Below are positions 27,912 to 38,245 of a DNA stretch of 40,134 nucleotides, piece after piece. Location of the stretch: NCBI GenBank assembly GCA_025936825.1, contig JAICSO010000034.1, positions 1-40,134 on the forward strand. Reading direction: 5' to 3'. Numbering within the stretch: position 1 is the first letter of the stretch; each line of letters opens with the position of its first letter. Made by a program: the position numbers and the translations under genes. The notes beneath the pieces were generated by a model that worked only from the letters and a program-made list of their open reading frames with translations, made no database searches and was not told the origin of the DNA. This stretch comes from Terriglobales bacterium (GTDB lineage: Bacteria > Acidobacteriota > Terriglobia > Terriglobales > Acidobacteriaceae).

Positions 27912-28997
27912 ATGAATCTGACACGTAGAGACCTCGCCAGGCTGACCGCGCTCGGCCTCGTCGCCCGATTTGTCCCGAGTCTGTCGGCCAGCACCCCCGC
28001 AACCAAGAAAACCGGCTACTGCGTCATCGGGCTAGGCCGCATCGCCGGACACTTCATGCCCGCCGTGCGCAACACCACCACCTCGCTGATTGCCGGGCTG
28101 GTGAGTGGCCATCGCGACAAGGCGGAGCGCATTGCGGCCGAGTACGGCGTTTCGCCAAGCTCGATCTACAACTACGAAAACTTCGGTGACATCGCGCGCA
28201 ACCCGGCCATTGATGCGGTCTACGTGGCGCTCCCCAATTCGATGCACGCCGAGTACTCGATACGCGCGGCCAAAGCCGCCAAACACGTGCTTTGCGAGAA
28301 GCCGATGTCGACCAGCGTGGCCGATGCCGAGGCCATGATCGCAGCCTGCAAAGCGGCCCGCGTCAAGCTAATGATTGCCTATCGCTGCCACTACGAGCCC
28401 ACCAACCTGAAAGCGGTCCAGCTCATCCGCCAAGGCGCGCTGGGCCAGGTGCAGGCCATTGAGAGCACCTTCGGTTTTAACATTGCCCCGGGCGAATGGC
28501 GGCTGAACAAAAAACTCGCCGGCGGCGGGCCGCTCTTCGATGTGGGAATCTACTCGCTCAACGCGTGCCGCTACCTGACCAGCGAAGAGCCGGAACACAT
28601 CTCGGCCAATGCCTCGATCATCGATCACGACGGTCGCTTCAACGAAGTCGAGGAGAATGTTTCCTGGACGATGAAGTTTCCCTCCGGAATCGTTGCCAGT
28701 TGCAACACGACGTACGGCGCAAACATGGAAGGCTTCTACCGCGTGCACGGATCCAAAGGCTGGCTTCAGGTCGATTCGGCCTTTGTCTATCAGGGGTTGC
28801 GGCTGCGCGCGGATTTTGCCGGCACTCAACTGGACGAACTCAACCCGGCCCGCGACCCTTCGCACTTCCAGGCCGAAGCGGAACATTTCTCCAACTGCAT
28901 CCAAAATGGTCTGGAGCCGAAATCCCCGGGCGAGGAAGGCCTGCGCGACATGCGCTACATCACGCAGATTTACCGCTCGGCGGGAATTGCAATCTAG
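27912..28997 (+). CDS. Exported Gfo/Idh/MocA oxidoreductase, glucose-fructose oxidoreductase-like
   Basis: A 361-aa product starting at ATG 27912 (MNLTRRDLARLTALGLVA), a Tat-type signal. The Rossmann fold begins at ~36 (GYCVIGLGRIAG, Gly40-x-Gly42). HVLCEKPMS at 126-133 has the EKP catalytic lysine (Lys130). GGGPLFDVGIYSLNACRY has Asp210 and Tyr214, the D-x3-Y pair of glucose-fructose oxidoreductases rather than the D-x3-H pair of inositol dehydrogenases. Enzymes of this group keep NADP tightly bound and are exported by Tat in a folded state. The substrate is probably a sugar or sugar lactone. It sits downstream of the sugar-acid genes. Its third codon positions look more G/C-rich than those of its neighbours, which hints at a different origin. 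Confidence 0.85.
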   Translation: MNLTRRDLARLTALGLVARFVPSLSASTPATKKTGYCVIGLGRIAGHFMPAVRNTTTSLIAGLVSGHRDKAERIAAEYGVSPSSIYNYENFGDIARNPAIDAVYVALPNSMHAEYSIRAAKAAKHVLCEKPMSTSVADAEAMIAACKAARVKLMIAYRCHYEPTNLKAVQLIRQGALGQVQAIESTFGFNIAPGEWRLNKKLAGGGPLFDVGIYSLNACRYLTSEEPEHISANASIIDHDGRFNEVEENVSWTMKFPSGIVASCNTTYGANMEGFYRVHGSKGWLQVDSAFVYQGLRLRADFAGTQLDELNPARDPSHFQAEAEHFSNCIQNGLEPKSPGEEGLRDMRYITQIYRSAGIAI

Positions 28998-29007
28998 ATG
29001 CACTTTC

Positions 29008-29488
29008 GATCACGTATACGTAGGCAGCTCAGTTTGCCCGCCGAGCGATTTTGCAGTATGGCTGGCGACAGACGGCGGAGTTCTTCGTGGAAAAATCGGT
29101 ACGGGTGGAGGAGTCGGACTTTGGCCTAACCCGCAGTTCGAGGGAACGATCGACGGACTAGAGTGGAAGCCTGCAAACCTTGCTCTTGAAACTCAGAATG
29201 TTCATGCTTTGACTCTGGTCAAAGGCACGAGCGATGCGCTGCCTAGGATTTTGTATGCGACAGGCGACAGCGACGGTTGTTGGGGGAAGGTGTTTGGGCC
29301 ATGGACAGGAGGAGGAACAGCCGGAGATGCTAATGGTGCAAAACATCAGGGCTTACGCAGCCGGATCCTTTTTTCCAGGCTGGACCAGCATTCAATCAAT
29401 CCCCGGGGGCATGATCTACCGAAATGCTAGTACCGGGGCAACCGCGATCGGTGAAATCGATAGCGCCGGAAATCACGTCACAAAGTGA
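29008..29488 (+). pseudogene. Fragment of a propeller-like protein, frameshifted
   Basis: In one frame the sequence reads FAVWLATDGGVLRGKIGTGG and continues through ALPRILYATGDSDGCWG to GPWTGGGTA. In the next frame it continues MLMVQNIRAYAAGSF up to TGATAIGEIDSAGNHVTK and a stop at 29488. The joint near 29320 is a one-base shift. Neither piece has a start codon or ribosome site, and the beginning is missing. The end sequence (IPGGMIYRNASTG, AIGEIDSAGN) resembles the last blade of exported acidobacterial propeller/NHL-like proteins. It was probably a secreted propeller protein now decaying behind the GFOR-like gene. Confidence 0.65.
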
Positions 29489-29507
29489 TTCTGAAGCTTC
29501 AAGATCG

Positions 29508-29549
29508 GGGCAGTGTTCGAGTTGTACTACGACAAACGAATCACTGCCC
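29508..29549 (+). terminator. Long stem-loop after the propeller pseudogene
   Basis: GGGCAGTG (29508-29515) pairs exactly with CACTGCCC (29542-29549). Inside, TTCG...CGAA and TTGT...ACAA extend the stem with bulges. TTATTTG follows, a poor U-run. It lies 20 nt after the last stop and is probably the original terminator of that transcript. Confidence 0.55.
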
Positions 29550-29594
29550 TTATTTGACCAATGAATTAATGCAGGCATCGATGCCACTGGGCCA

Positions 29595-29858
29595 CGCGGT
29601 GAACTGAACCCCTGGTCGCCTGGCGCGGAGTGTCGCGTTGTCGGCCGCTGCCCCGAGCCCTAGGAACTGAGCAGCGAAGCTGCAAGCCATGAGCCGCAAA
29701 CGGCGCGACGTAGGTGTGGCTTTTTTTTCTGCGCTCCAGCGGCGGACGCACTGACTTGGGTCTGCAAAATTCCTCCGTTGATCGAAAAACTGATTCCCAA
29801 TCAGTCAGTTCTAGCTTTAACGGCACGCACTTGGGCCTTGCAAAACTGCATGTCACTC
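29595..29858. repeat. Dispersed ~265-bp repeat, copy B
   Basis: Counterpart of 23436-23703. It contains ACTGATTCCCAATCAGT, a perfect 7-bp stem with a 3-nt loop. The minus-strand frame 29566-30009 includes VTCSFARPKCVPLKL, similar to copy A, but runs into the tRNA-end-like repeat and is probably not a gene. Confidence 0.75.
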
Positions 29859-29941
29859 TTTCCAAAGACGAAACCCGCCCTTGAGAGTGGGTCATGATGA
29901 ACCTGAGGACCCTAGGCAACTTCTTTATATTGAATAACTTG

Positions 29942-30067
29942 ACGGAGAGAGTGGGATTCGAATCCAGCTTATAACGTAGTTTCAATAACATAGAGAACGC
30001 GGCGGGCACAGTATAAGCGATAGAAGACCACAGTAGGTAGTGCTAACGGATCACAAAACGGATCACA
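29942..30067. repeat. Integration-scar-like direct repeat, right copy
   Basis: Counterpart of 20060-20185. On the minus strand GGATTCGAATCCCAC is followed by TCTCTCC-G-TCA, which fits the T-arm and acceptor end of a tRNA-Ser-like gene (acceptor GGAGAGA type). The rest of a tRNA is absent. Next to it lie TAACGTAGTTTCAATAACAT and two GGATCAC units. This is read as the tRNA 3' fragment left at the far end of an integrated element, with the element once extending to the right. Confidence 0.7.
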
Positions 30068-30979
30068 GATCTGGCATTCGAGAAGCGCCAAAGGAAAAGG
30101 AAGAGGGCCCCCCAAACATTGACATTCCCGCCTCATTCGCTGTCGAGGAATTCCGGACTGTTAGGCAGCTTCGGAATCAGATTTTCAATTTCTACTGGCG
30201 ACAATTCAGGAGGGATAGCGATAAGTTCGCTTTTGAGAACTCATTCTTTCCCAGTTCGCGAGACGAGAGCGAGCCTATTACAGGCAGTGGCTTTTCAGCA
30301 GCTGTGCCGAATCATCTAGGGAAGTGAATATCCCGACGAGCCCCCTCACGCGCTCTGCTGGCAAAGGCATCACGAACGCGTAGAGGAGGTCTGCTGGAAC
30401 TCAGCCGAAATACGCCGCACACTCGCCGCTGCCGGGTTTGACCGAATACGTGCATGGGACGCGACACCGTTTTTTAAAGACAATCGGCTGATACGCCCCG
30501 GCTGCCGAACAGTGTATTTGGCACGGAAACCATACTGCTCCGCCCCACGCCGCACGACCTGACATTACGACCAGCATTAAGTACATCCGCCCTACGACTG
30601 CGACTACGGGAAGCGTGCTTTGGTCATTTGTGTCGGTCGTGTTGAGCGCGGGAAACGGGGACGTACGCGAAGCTGTTGTGGACCAACAACTCCCTTTTCT
30701 CGTGCCCACTTTGTCAGCACTCGATCCGCGCGGTCTGCCTCTAGCTGCGATAGCTGGTCACGGCGTAACCAGAGTCAGGGTGCGGGTGCTCGAAACCGAT
30801 TCCAAATCAGTCGGTCTTCACCTTAACGGATTGCACCACCGGGGACAGACGGGAGTATATCAATTCCCATGCCTCTGGTATTCGACCGTTTCCATCCCCC
30901 CACCCTATCGATTCTGATTTTGAAAATGGAAGGAAGGATGAGTTGCTTTGAAGGGGAACGATCCCGATAATTGCGCCTT
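30068..30979. other. Long intergenic stretch with a partial third repeat
   Basis: About 900 bases without a supported gene. Open frames such as 30615-30917 and 30040-30327 lack ribosome sites and domain signals. It contains the short repeat fragment at 30790-30843 and the leader of the M28 peptidase gene, where GGAAGG and GAAGGGG runs precede the start at some distance. Confidence 0.5.
30790..30843. repeat. Partial third copy (C) of the ~265-bp repeat
   Basis: TCGAAACCGATTCCAAATCA through CCTTAACGG and the following TTGCACCACCGGG match the 3' part of copies A and B (AATC-GTC-GT...CTTAACGG...GCAC). The match covers only ~54 bases. Confidence 0.5.
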
Positions 30980-33097
30980 ATGAAAATTCAGGCAGAAAAA
31001 GGACTCGCTCTGTTCCTGCTGATAAGCGTCAGTCTGGTTTGGGGACAATCCACCACCGGCGGGCAAGCCGACGATTTTTCCGCGCCTCCCTCTTCCGTTC
31101 CCACGTCATCTCCAGCCGCCCTCGCCACCGCCGCACACCCGATCTCGGGACGGGACCCCGGCCCCTCGGGCCCGAGTCCTGTCACTGACCTGCTGAAGCT
31201 GCTGCTGGCCAACGTCAACTCGACGGAAGCCTTTACGAACATGGAAGCAATCTGGGCGACCGACCGCTATTTTGACTTTGCCAGATTTCAGCAGACCGCA
31301 AAGAATGTCGCGGAGATGATGCGGAAGGCAGGACTGGACGACGTCCAGATAGGCCAGGGGCCCGCCGACGGTGTGACGCAGAACGGTTTTTGGACGCAGC
31401 CGATGGCGTGGGACGCGCATTCTGCCACACTGGAAATCGTCTCGCCTCAAGTCCCAGAGGATATGCGCGTTCTTGCCGACTATCAGAAAATTCCAACCTC
31501 GCTCTGCCAGTGGAGCGGGCCCACTCCGCCGGGAGGCGTAGAGGGTGAGCTCGTGCTGCAGCCCAAGGACCTTCGCAATGCAGACCTGAAAGGCAAGTGG
31601 GTGCTTGGCCACCGCATGTCCAAGACTGATTTGAAGCAGGCGGGTGCGTTGGGCATGGTTCGCGAGAGCAGTGTAAACCGGATGCTGTTGGACGAGCGGG
31701 ACTGGGAGAACGATTTCGGAGACAACGGCTGGGCCTTCAATAAAAGTGACACGCCTACGGTATGTTTCTCGATCACCCCGCGACAGGAGCAATATCTAAA
31801 TGAGTTGCTGCAAAAGGGGCCAGTGAAGCTCCGTGCCAACGTTGACACTCGTTACTACAGCGGGACGTATCCGTATGTGACCGGCACCATTCTTGGTAGC
31901 GACGGCGCTGGCGCGGAGGAGGTGCTCTCGCTCGGACATCTATATGAAGAGGGCGCCAACGATAATTCCAGCGGTGTCGCTTCCATACTTGAAGCCATAA
32001 CCACCCTCAACCGCTTGATTAAGGAAGGTAAATTACCCAAGCCTAAGCGGACCATACGCATGCTGGCCATGGGCGAGCGCTATGGCACGCTCGCGTATCT
32101 TGATTCCCACAAGGATCGAACCAAGCGAACCATCGCCGCCATGTGCATCGACACACCCGCCGGATGGCAGTACATGGCAGGAACGCAGTTCATCTGGTCC
32201 ATGAATCCGCAATCGGCCAGTTCCTTTGTGGATGCATTCACTGTGCGCCTTGCCGCGGAATATTTCCCTATGGTACGCCGTCCGCATTTATGGAGTGAGT
32301 ACAACCGGGGCGCATACTACGGCGGAACCGACGATGATCTCGGAGAGTCGATGATCGGTATTCCCACGACCTCGGTGAATAGCGGCCACGGAATCCCTGC
32401 CCACCACACCAGCTTCGATACTCCCGCCCAGGTCGACCCTAAATCCCTGCGCGACCTCGCTGTGATGAACGCGGCGTACGCGTACTTTCTCGCATCGGCG
32501 GGTCCGGACCAGATGCACTGGATGGCTGAGTTGGCTGTGGAGCGCGGATACGATCAGATCAATTCGTGGACGGCAAACAGCCTGGACCTGGTGGCTGCGG
32601 CAAAGGACGCCGACAGCCTGGGCCATCTGCTTTACTGGGAGAAGGCTCGCGTCGATTACAACCTGGCACGCGAGACCAAGGCGGTCAAACAGGCTGCCGA
32701 TCTCCAGCAGGAGCTGGCCGCGCTTGCCTCCTTTGCCGCTGCGCAGAAAGTGCGGATTGAAGGCGCCGTAAAGCACCGTGCAAAGCAACTGCATTCGGGA
32801 ACGATAAAGCCCATAGCTCCCAACTTCGGTCCCGAAGCCGAAAAGATCGTCGTTCGCCGCAAGCGAATGGGCGCTCTCCCACTGGATGAAATCCCGCCCG
32901 ATCAACGGGAAGGATTTCCTGACAGCGGCTTCTGGTCGCCAACCATGGCAGCACTTTATTGGTGCGATGGCAAACGCAATCTAGCCGAGGTCATCCAAAA
33001 CACAGAAATGGAACTGGGCCCGCAAAGAGATTTTGATTGGGTGGGTTATTTCAAATTCCTGCAGCGGCACGGTTACGTGGACTTCGTGCGGCAGTGA
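30980..33097 (+). CDS. Secreted M28-type (DUF4910-like) metallo-aminopeptidase
   Basis: A 705-aa product starting at ATG 30980; a TTG three codons earlier is possible. Signal peptide LALFLLISVSLVWGQS (~9-24). A linker rich in Ser/Pro/Ala precedes the catalytic domain. GHLYEEGANDNSSG supplies His320 and the bridging Asp328; MGERYGTLAYL has Glu366 as general base. In classic M28 the next residue is a zinc-binding Glu (EE); here it is Arg, as in the DUF4910-like branch where that position also varies. SGHGIPAHHTSFDTP supplies the late histidine. The C-terminal ~90 residues (CDGKRNLAEVIQNTE, then FDWVGYFKFLQRHGYVDF) look like a winged-helix module, also typical of that branch. It probably trims extracellular peptides. 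It stands alone. Confidence 0.8.
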   Translation: MKIQAEKGLALFLLISVSLVWGQSTTGGQADDFSAPPSSVPTSSPAALATAAHPISGRDPGPSGPSPVTDLLKLLLANVNSTEAFTNMEAIWATDRYFDFARFQQTAKNVAEMMRKAGLDDVQIGQGPADGVTQNGFWTQPMAWDAHSATLEIVSPQVPEDMRVLADYQKIPTSLCQWSGPTPPGGVEGELVLQPKDLRNADLKGKWVLGHRMSKTDLKQAGALGMVRESSVNRMLLDERDWENDFGDNGWAFNKSDTPTVCFSITPRQEQYLNELLQKGPVKLRANVDTRYYSGTYPYVTGTILGSDGAGAEEVLSLGHLYEEGANDNSSGVASILEAITTLNRLIKEGKLPKPKRTIRMLAMGERYGTLAYLDSHKDRTKRTIAAMCIDTPAGWQYMAGTQFIWSMNPQSASSFVDAFTVRLAAEYFPMVRRPHLWSEYNRGAYYGGTDDDLGESMIGIPTTSVNSGHGIPAHHTSFDTPAQVDPKSLRDLAVMNAAYAYFLASAGPDQMHWMAELAVERGYDQINSWTANSLDLVAAAKDADSLGHLLYWEKARVDYNLARETKAVKQAADLQQELAALASFAAAQKVRIEGAVKHRAKQLHSGTIKPIAPNFGPEAEKIVVRRKRMGALPLDEIPPDQREGFPDSGFWSPTMAALYWCDGKRNLAEVIQNTEMELGPQRDFDWVGYFKFLQRHGYVDFVRQ

Positions 33098-33505
33098 ACT
33101 GCTTGTTTAAACCAGGTGTCTACAGTGAACTGACCGTGAAGGCGAGTGAGTGGGCATTTTCGTCAATTGACATCCGGTGCTCTGTATAATCGCTCGTAAT
33201 AACACAGGTTCCGCAACCATCCGGTGATCAGGTACTCGTGGAATGTTGGTCTCTCGAACTACTTCTCCGCCACAACCTCCAATCTCTCGTGCATCAACAA
33301 CTTCGACTCACCACCGATCAGCCGCTTTGCGCCCAATAGTCCGACAATCCTACGCAGGCCAGTGGGACTGAATAAATCCAATCGCTCAACTGGTTTGATA
33401 CGGCTCGACAATTAACCGAACGCGGCGCAATCAATATGAAGCGCAGCTTACTTAAGATTGGATTGATGGCTCTTGGAATTTGCCGTTAGACTGTGGGCGA
33501 CGAAG
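33098..33505. other. Intergenic stretch before the propeller/hydrolase chimera
   Basis: No gene is supported. TTGACA (33165-33170) and TATAAT (33185-33190) are both perfect but only 14 or fewer bases apart, too close for sigma-70. A short plus-strand frame (33224-33415) lacks features. Confidence 0.4.
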
Positions 33506-34297
33506 ATGCGGCCCTCGACCTCTCCATCATCAGCGCGATCACTGTGGCTGATCTTTTTGCTGATGGCAGTTGTAGTCCCCGCCGTATTGTGGATTTATCG
33601 TTCAAGAGTTCCAACGAACGTAGCCTATGTTTCCGAGGAAGACGGTGCAATTAGCGTACTCGACTTAAAAACGTTGAGCGTAGTCCGGCGAGTTCAGCCG
33701 CAAGATGTCGCCCCGCGTGGCCTGGCAGTGACCGCGGATGGGAGATATCTCATAACCTCGAACAAGAATACTAAGGATGCGGCCGTCTTCAGCACTCCCG
33801 AGCTTCGTTTGGTGCGACGGTTAGATCTCGGAAGCAGCCCGGAATTCCTTAAGCTCAATCCATCCGGAGACCGGATATTTGCAACTTTCGAGCCAAGCTC
33901 AGCGGGTGGACCGGGGAGACCTCCAGCAATTGGGGCTACAGACGATGAGACAAATGGTCCGCCCGCGCATCACAGCCGCGAGAAGGCCGATCCCGCGGCC
34001 AAACAAGTAATCGCCGATTTCGGCTCAATCTACGTGCGCTTGCCGAGTGGATACTTCGGCACGATTCATGGCGCGAATCACTTCACCTTCAGTGATCAAA
34101 TCTTGCTGAAGAGCCGTCTCGTCGTCTCCGCGCTTATGGCCGTCCGCGTCTTCGGCCATTTGGAACCTCGTCGAGGCCTCTCTATGACCACCGACTACGT
34201 CCATACCTTCTTCGATGTTTACCTCAAAGGGGCACCACCATCGCAGCTCGCAGGTCTTGCCGCCAAATACCCTGAAGTCCAAACCGAGTCCCACTAG
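33506..34297 (+). CDS. Chimeric ORF: membrane-anchored YVTN propeller start fused to a PAF-acetylhydrolase tail
   Basis: A 263-aa product; ATG 33506 is preferred, with a TTG at 33473 possible. A membrane helix lies at ~13-31 (WLIFLLMAVVVPAVLWI). Residues ~36-170 are YVTN-type propeller blades (VAYVSEEDGAISVLDLKTL, GLAVTADGRYLITSN, PEFLKLNPSGDRIFATFEPS). From ~175 the sequence switches to the C-terminal part of a PAF-acetylhydrolase-like hydrolase: RLPSGYFGTIHGANHFTFSD with the catalytic-type His, then a GLSMTTDYVHTFFDVYLKG tail. The hydrolase's oxyanion and GxSxG parts are absent and the propeller lacks most blades. The join near 34020-34035 looks like a deletion between two genes. It is probably non-functional, or at most a new small fusion. 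Confidence 0.7.
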   Translation: MRPSTSPSSARSLWLIFLLMAVVVPAVLWIYRSRVPTNVAYVSEEDGAISVLDLKTLSVVRRVQPQDVAPRGLAVTADGRYLITSNKNTKDAAVFSTPELRLVRRLDLGSSPEFLKLNPSGDRIFATFEPSSAGGPGRPPAIGATDDETNGPPAHHSREKADPAAKQVIADFGSIYVRLPSGYFGTIHGANHFTFSDQILLKSRLVVSALMAVRVFGHLEPRRGLSMTTDYVHTFFDVYLKGAPPSQLAGLAAKYPEVQTESH

Positions 34298-34506
34298 AGG
34301 TACCCAGGATCGCCAGCTTCCAAACTGGTATCACTCGCGCTCGCGGCATCCTGTATCCCGTACGCCACGCCACACGCGTCGTTTCCATACTTGACCTTCG
34401 TTGGGAATAATCGCGGCGTAACCATGCACAGGGTAGGTCCCGCTAAGTCTTAGTGCAAGTCGGCTTGTGGAACGCATTGGTTCTCAGTTGCGGTTTCGCA
34501 TTGCTC

Positions 34507-35841
34507 TCATTGGGGTGCTGAACTCGACTGATTCAATTCTCGCTTCAATTGCAGCAATTGCCGAAGTTCCTCTGCGTTGGTGTTCAGCGACTGCGAGCTG
34601 CGAGCATTTGACGACCCCGACGCTGAAGCGACTTTTGTCGTCTGTTCCAAAACAACGTAGATCGGAGTGTCGGCAGAAACGGTGACCACGATGCGCGAGG
34701 TGATTGCCATTCGGGATATTTCCTCATCTGAGGCCTCGCCGATGTTGTTACTCACTCGCTCTCGCATTAGGTCCGACTCGCTCAAGGGCTGCCCCAGGCT
34801 GCCCCGTCCCAGCAATAGCGCACCTGCCTCCCCGATCCCCGACAGCGATCTGACGAGGACGTTCTTGCCCGTATTTTTGCCTTCGACTTTACCTTTCAAC
34901 GGGCGCAGGTCCAGGTCGGTCGCGACCGCCTGGATTGGAACAGTTGCGCCATCCGGCATCATCAGGGACTCAAATTGAACGCGGACATACCCCGACCGGT
35001 CCGCTTCTTGTATGCGCCCCACCGCTTTCGCCCCAGCGGGAACAATGATTTGTCCGTCCCGTTCGTAGGTGTATTCGATGACCGCCAAAACCGGGGCACG
35101 CACCGCGGTGCTGGCAGCGGATTCAAGGCGAGCGCGCAATCGAGTGCCTGTAGCTAGCCCGAGACCGATCTCTTGCGTCGCTATACTTGGCCTTTCTCCA
35201 GAATCGGCTTTCGAGGCGGAAGTGTTTCGGACGTAAACCAATGGCGACTTCTCCATTGCATCGCGTTCAGCCTTTCCGAGATCGCTCCCGTCGGCCCCAG
35301 CGGCGGCCGTGCCGGCTTGATACGGGGGCGCCTGCCATCCCTGCTGATCCGGACCGAAAGGTGGTATGGATCCGAGAGTTCCCGGCGCGTTCGATGGCGC
35401 AGCCTGAATGGAACTCGGGTGAGACCGCCGAGTAACAGAACGCTCCAGGTCTTTCTCGTTCAGAAATCCCTCGTGCGCTTCTTTTGCTGTGGGTTTCCCT
35501 GAATCTGTGATAGGAAAGAGGCTTCGATCTACCGAAGTATTCGCGGTTTGCGTCTGGTCTTCTTTTACCGCAGCTGTTCCAAGCTTCGTCTTTTGCGTCG
35601 GACTCTTATGCGGCATGGACGTGGCGACAAAAATCAGCAAGGCTACAACAAGTGCGCCCGCGCCGATGATGACGAACCGGTTCTGCTGAAATTGTTGTCG
35701 AGCTCTGAGTTTGGCTCTGGTTGCAATATCGATGGGCTGTTGGTAAGTGGTCGGCAGCTCCGGAGGGGTTTTGATGCCCTCACTCGGAGCGGGTGCGGGA
35801 ATGGTCGCGGTTGAGGGATCGTGTCCGTTGGGGTGGATCAT
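34507..35841 (-). CDS. VirB10/TrbI-like T4SS core protein
   Basis: A 444-aa product. A cytoplasmic N-terminus (~1-55, Pro/Thr-rich) is followed by one membrane helix at ~56-74 (FVIIGAGALVVALLIFVAT). A long Ser/Pro/Ala-rich periplasmic linker leads to the TrbI/VirB10 C-terminal beta-barrel domain (~225-420), with LATGTRLRARLESAA, DGQIIVPAGAKAVGRI and VPIQAVATDLDLRPL, and ISRMAITSRIVVTVSADTP near the end. VirB10 spans both membranes and gates the outer-membrane pore in type IV secretion. The start overlaps the VirB9-like stop by 4 nt. No VirB11 or VirB4 follows on the downstream side, where the operon ends. It is intact, with no frameshift. Confidence 0.85.
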   Translation of the reverse strand: MIHPNGHDPSTATIPAPAPSEGIKTPPELPTTYQQPIDIATRAKLRARQQFQQNRFVIIGAGALVVALLIFVATSMPHKSPTQKTKLGTAAVKEDQTQTANTSVDRSLFPITDSGKPTAKEAHEGFLNEKDLERSVTRRSHPSSIQAAPSNAPGTLGSIPPFGPDQQGWQAPPYQAGTAAAGADGSDLGKAERDAMEKSPLVYVRNTSASKADSGERPSIATQEIGLGLATGTRLRARLESAASTAVRAPVLAVIEYTYERDGQIIVPAGAKAVGRIQEADRSGYVRVQFESLMMPDGATVPIQAVATDLDLRPLKGKVEGKNTGKNVLVRSLSGIGEAGALLLGRGSLGQPLSESDLMRERVSNNIGEASDEEISRMAITSRIVVTVSADTPIYVVLEQTTKVASASGSSNARSSQSLNTNAEELRQLLQLKRELNQSSSAPQ

Positions 35842-36760
35842 TTCGCTGCTCCTTTCACTGGAGCCACAAATGCAATCGGCACTAAAACCGGCCGGTCGAC
35901 TTCCTCTGCTTGAGCGATCTGGAGCACCAATCGCTCCCGAGACTCCTTGAAGGCTGGCCGCTCGAAAACTACTGCGCCTTCGGTCGTTGCTCCCGGTGGC
36001 AGACGTCGCGAGGTCATTCGATAGTCTTTGACCGCTACCGGTTCGGCCTTGATCGCCTTGTGGTGCTTTTGCTTCGCTGTCCCAGACAGCTGCACCTGCG
36101 GCGGCAGCAATTCAACGGTTCCCGATGACGCATTTACCACGCTAAATGCGACAGTCATGTCCGAGCCTTTTTCCTCCGTTCGTCCGACTGCCACCCGCAG
36201 CTGTTTGCCGTGCCAGACAAGGGGCGTCGCCAATTGCTGGCGGGGCTGCCACCGCTCGTCGCCATCAGGCTTCGGGGAGTCACTTGGACTCGCTGGCCTT
36301 TCGCTACCCAGACTCTTGGTATCGCCGATCAGAACAGTCGGGTATACCGAGGAAATCAGAAAGCTACGCTGCGGCTGGTATTCCAGTACGTAGTCGACCG
36401 CCTCGGGGTGCGCCGAAGCGCCATCGCTGACTAAAGTCAATGAAACTTCGCGACCGCTGCGCGTGGTGATGAGGGCGTTGCTCTTGCCCGGTTTTGGATT
36501 CGCAGGTTTGAAGAAAACTAGGCGTGGCTCAGCTTCCGAATGCTCACCTCTAAACGCCGCAGGATCGCCCAGGACGACCGAGCTGACCTCCTCCGGCAGT
36601 CGCACCGAGCTGACGAAGCCCGGGTGCAGGTGCAACACCGTAACGATTTGCGGATCTAGAGTGAGACTGACGATGTGCGCTTGCGGTGGTTCGTTCTGCG
36701 CCAGTCCTCCGTAGGTCAGGAAGCAAAGCCCTGTGAGATGCACCAAACTCGTCCGAATTT

Positions 36761-36764
<4 letters not shown>
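35838..36764 (-). CDS. VirB9/TrbG N-domain protein with an atypical C-terminal domain
   Basis: A 308-aa product. Signal peptide ~1-22 (LVHLTGLCFLTYGGLAQ). Residues ~30-110 resemble the VirB9/TrbG N-terminal domain: DPQIVTVLHLHPGFVSSVRL, SVVLGDPAAF, LVFFKPANPKPGKSNALITT and SGREVSLTLVSD follow the family order (hydrophobic strand, GD, KP, TN-like xNALITT, xxR). The C-terminal half is not the usual VirB9 pore-forming domain but an Ig-like or DUF4352-like beta domain (VAFSVVNASSGTVELLP, YRMTSRRLPPGATTEGAVVF). This recalls Bacteroidota TraN, but no relationship is proven. It starts 4 nt into the transglycosylase stop. It probably sits in the periplasm or outer membrane, docking with the VirB10-like protein. 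Confidence 0.75.
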
Positions 36765-38235
<1,471 letters not shown>

Positions 38236-38245
38236 CTAGGGCCGA

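Noticed and set aside
30615-30917. 100-codon plus-strand frame
   Set aside because: It overlaps another frame and the short repeat fragment and shows no domain or start signal.
33165-33190. TTGACA and TATAAT as a promoter
   Set aside because: Both hexamers are perfect, but the spacer is about 12-14 nt instead of 16-18.
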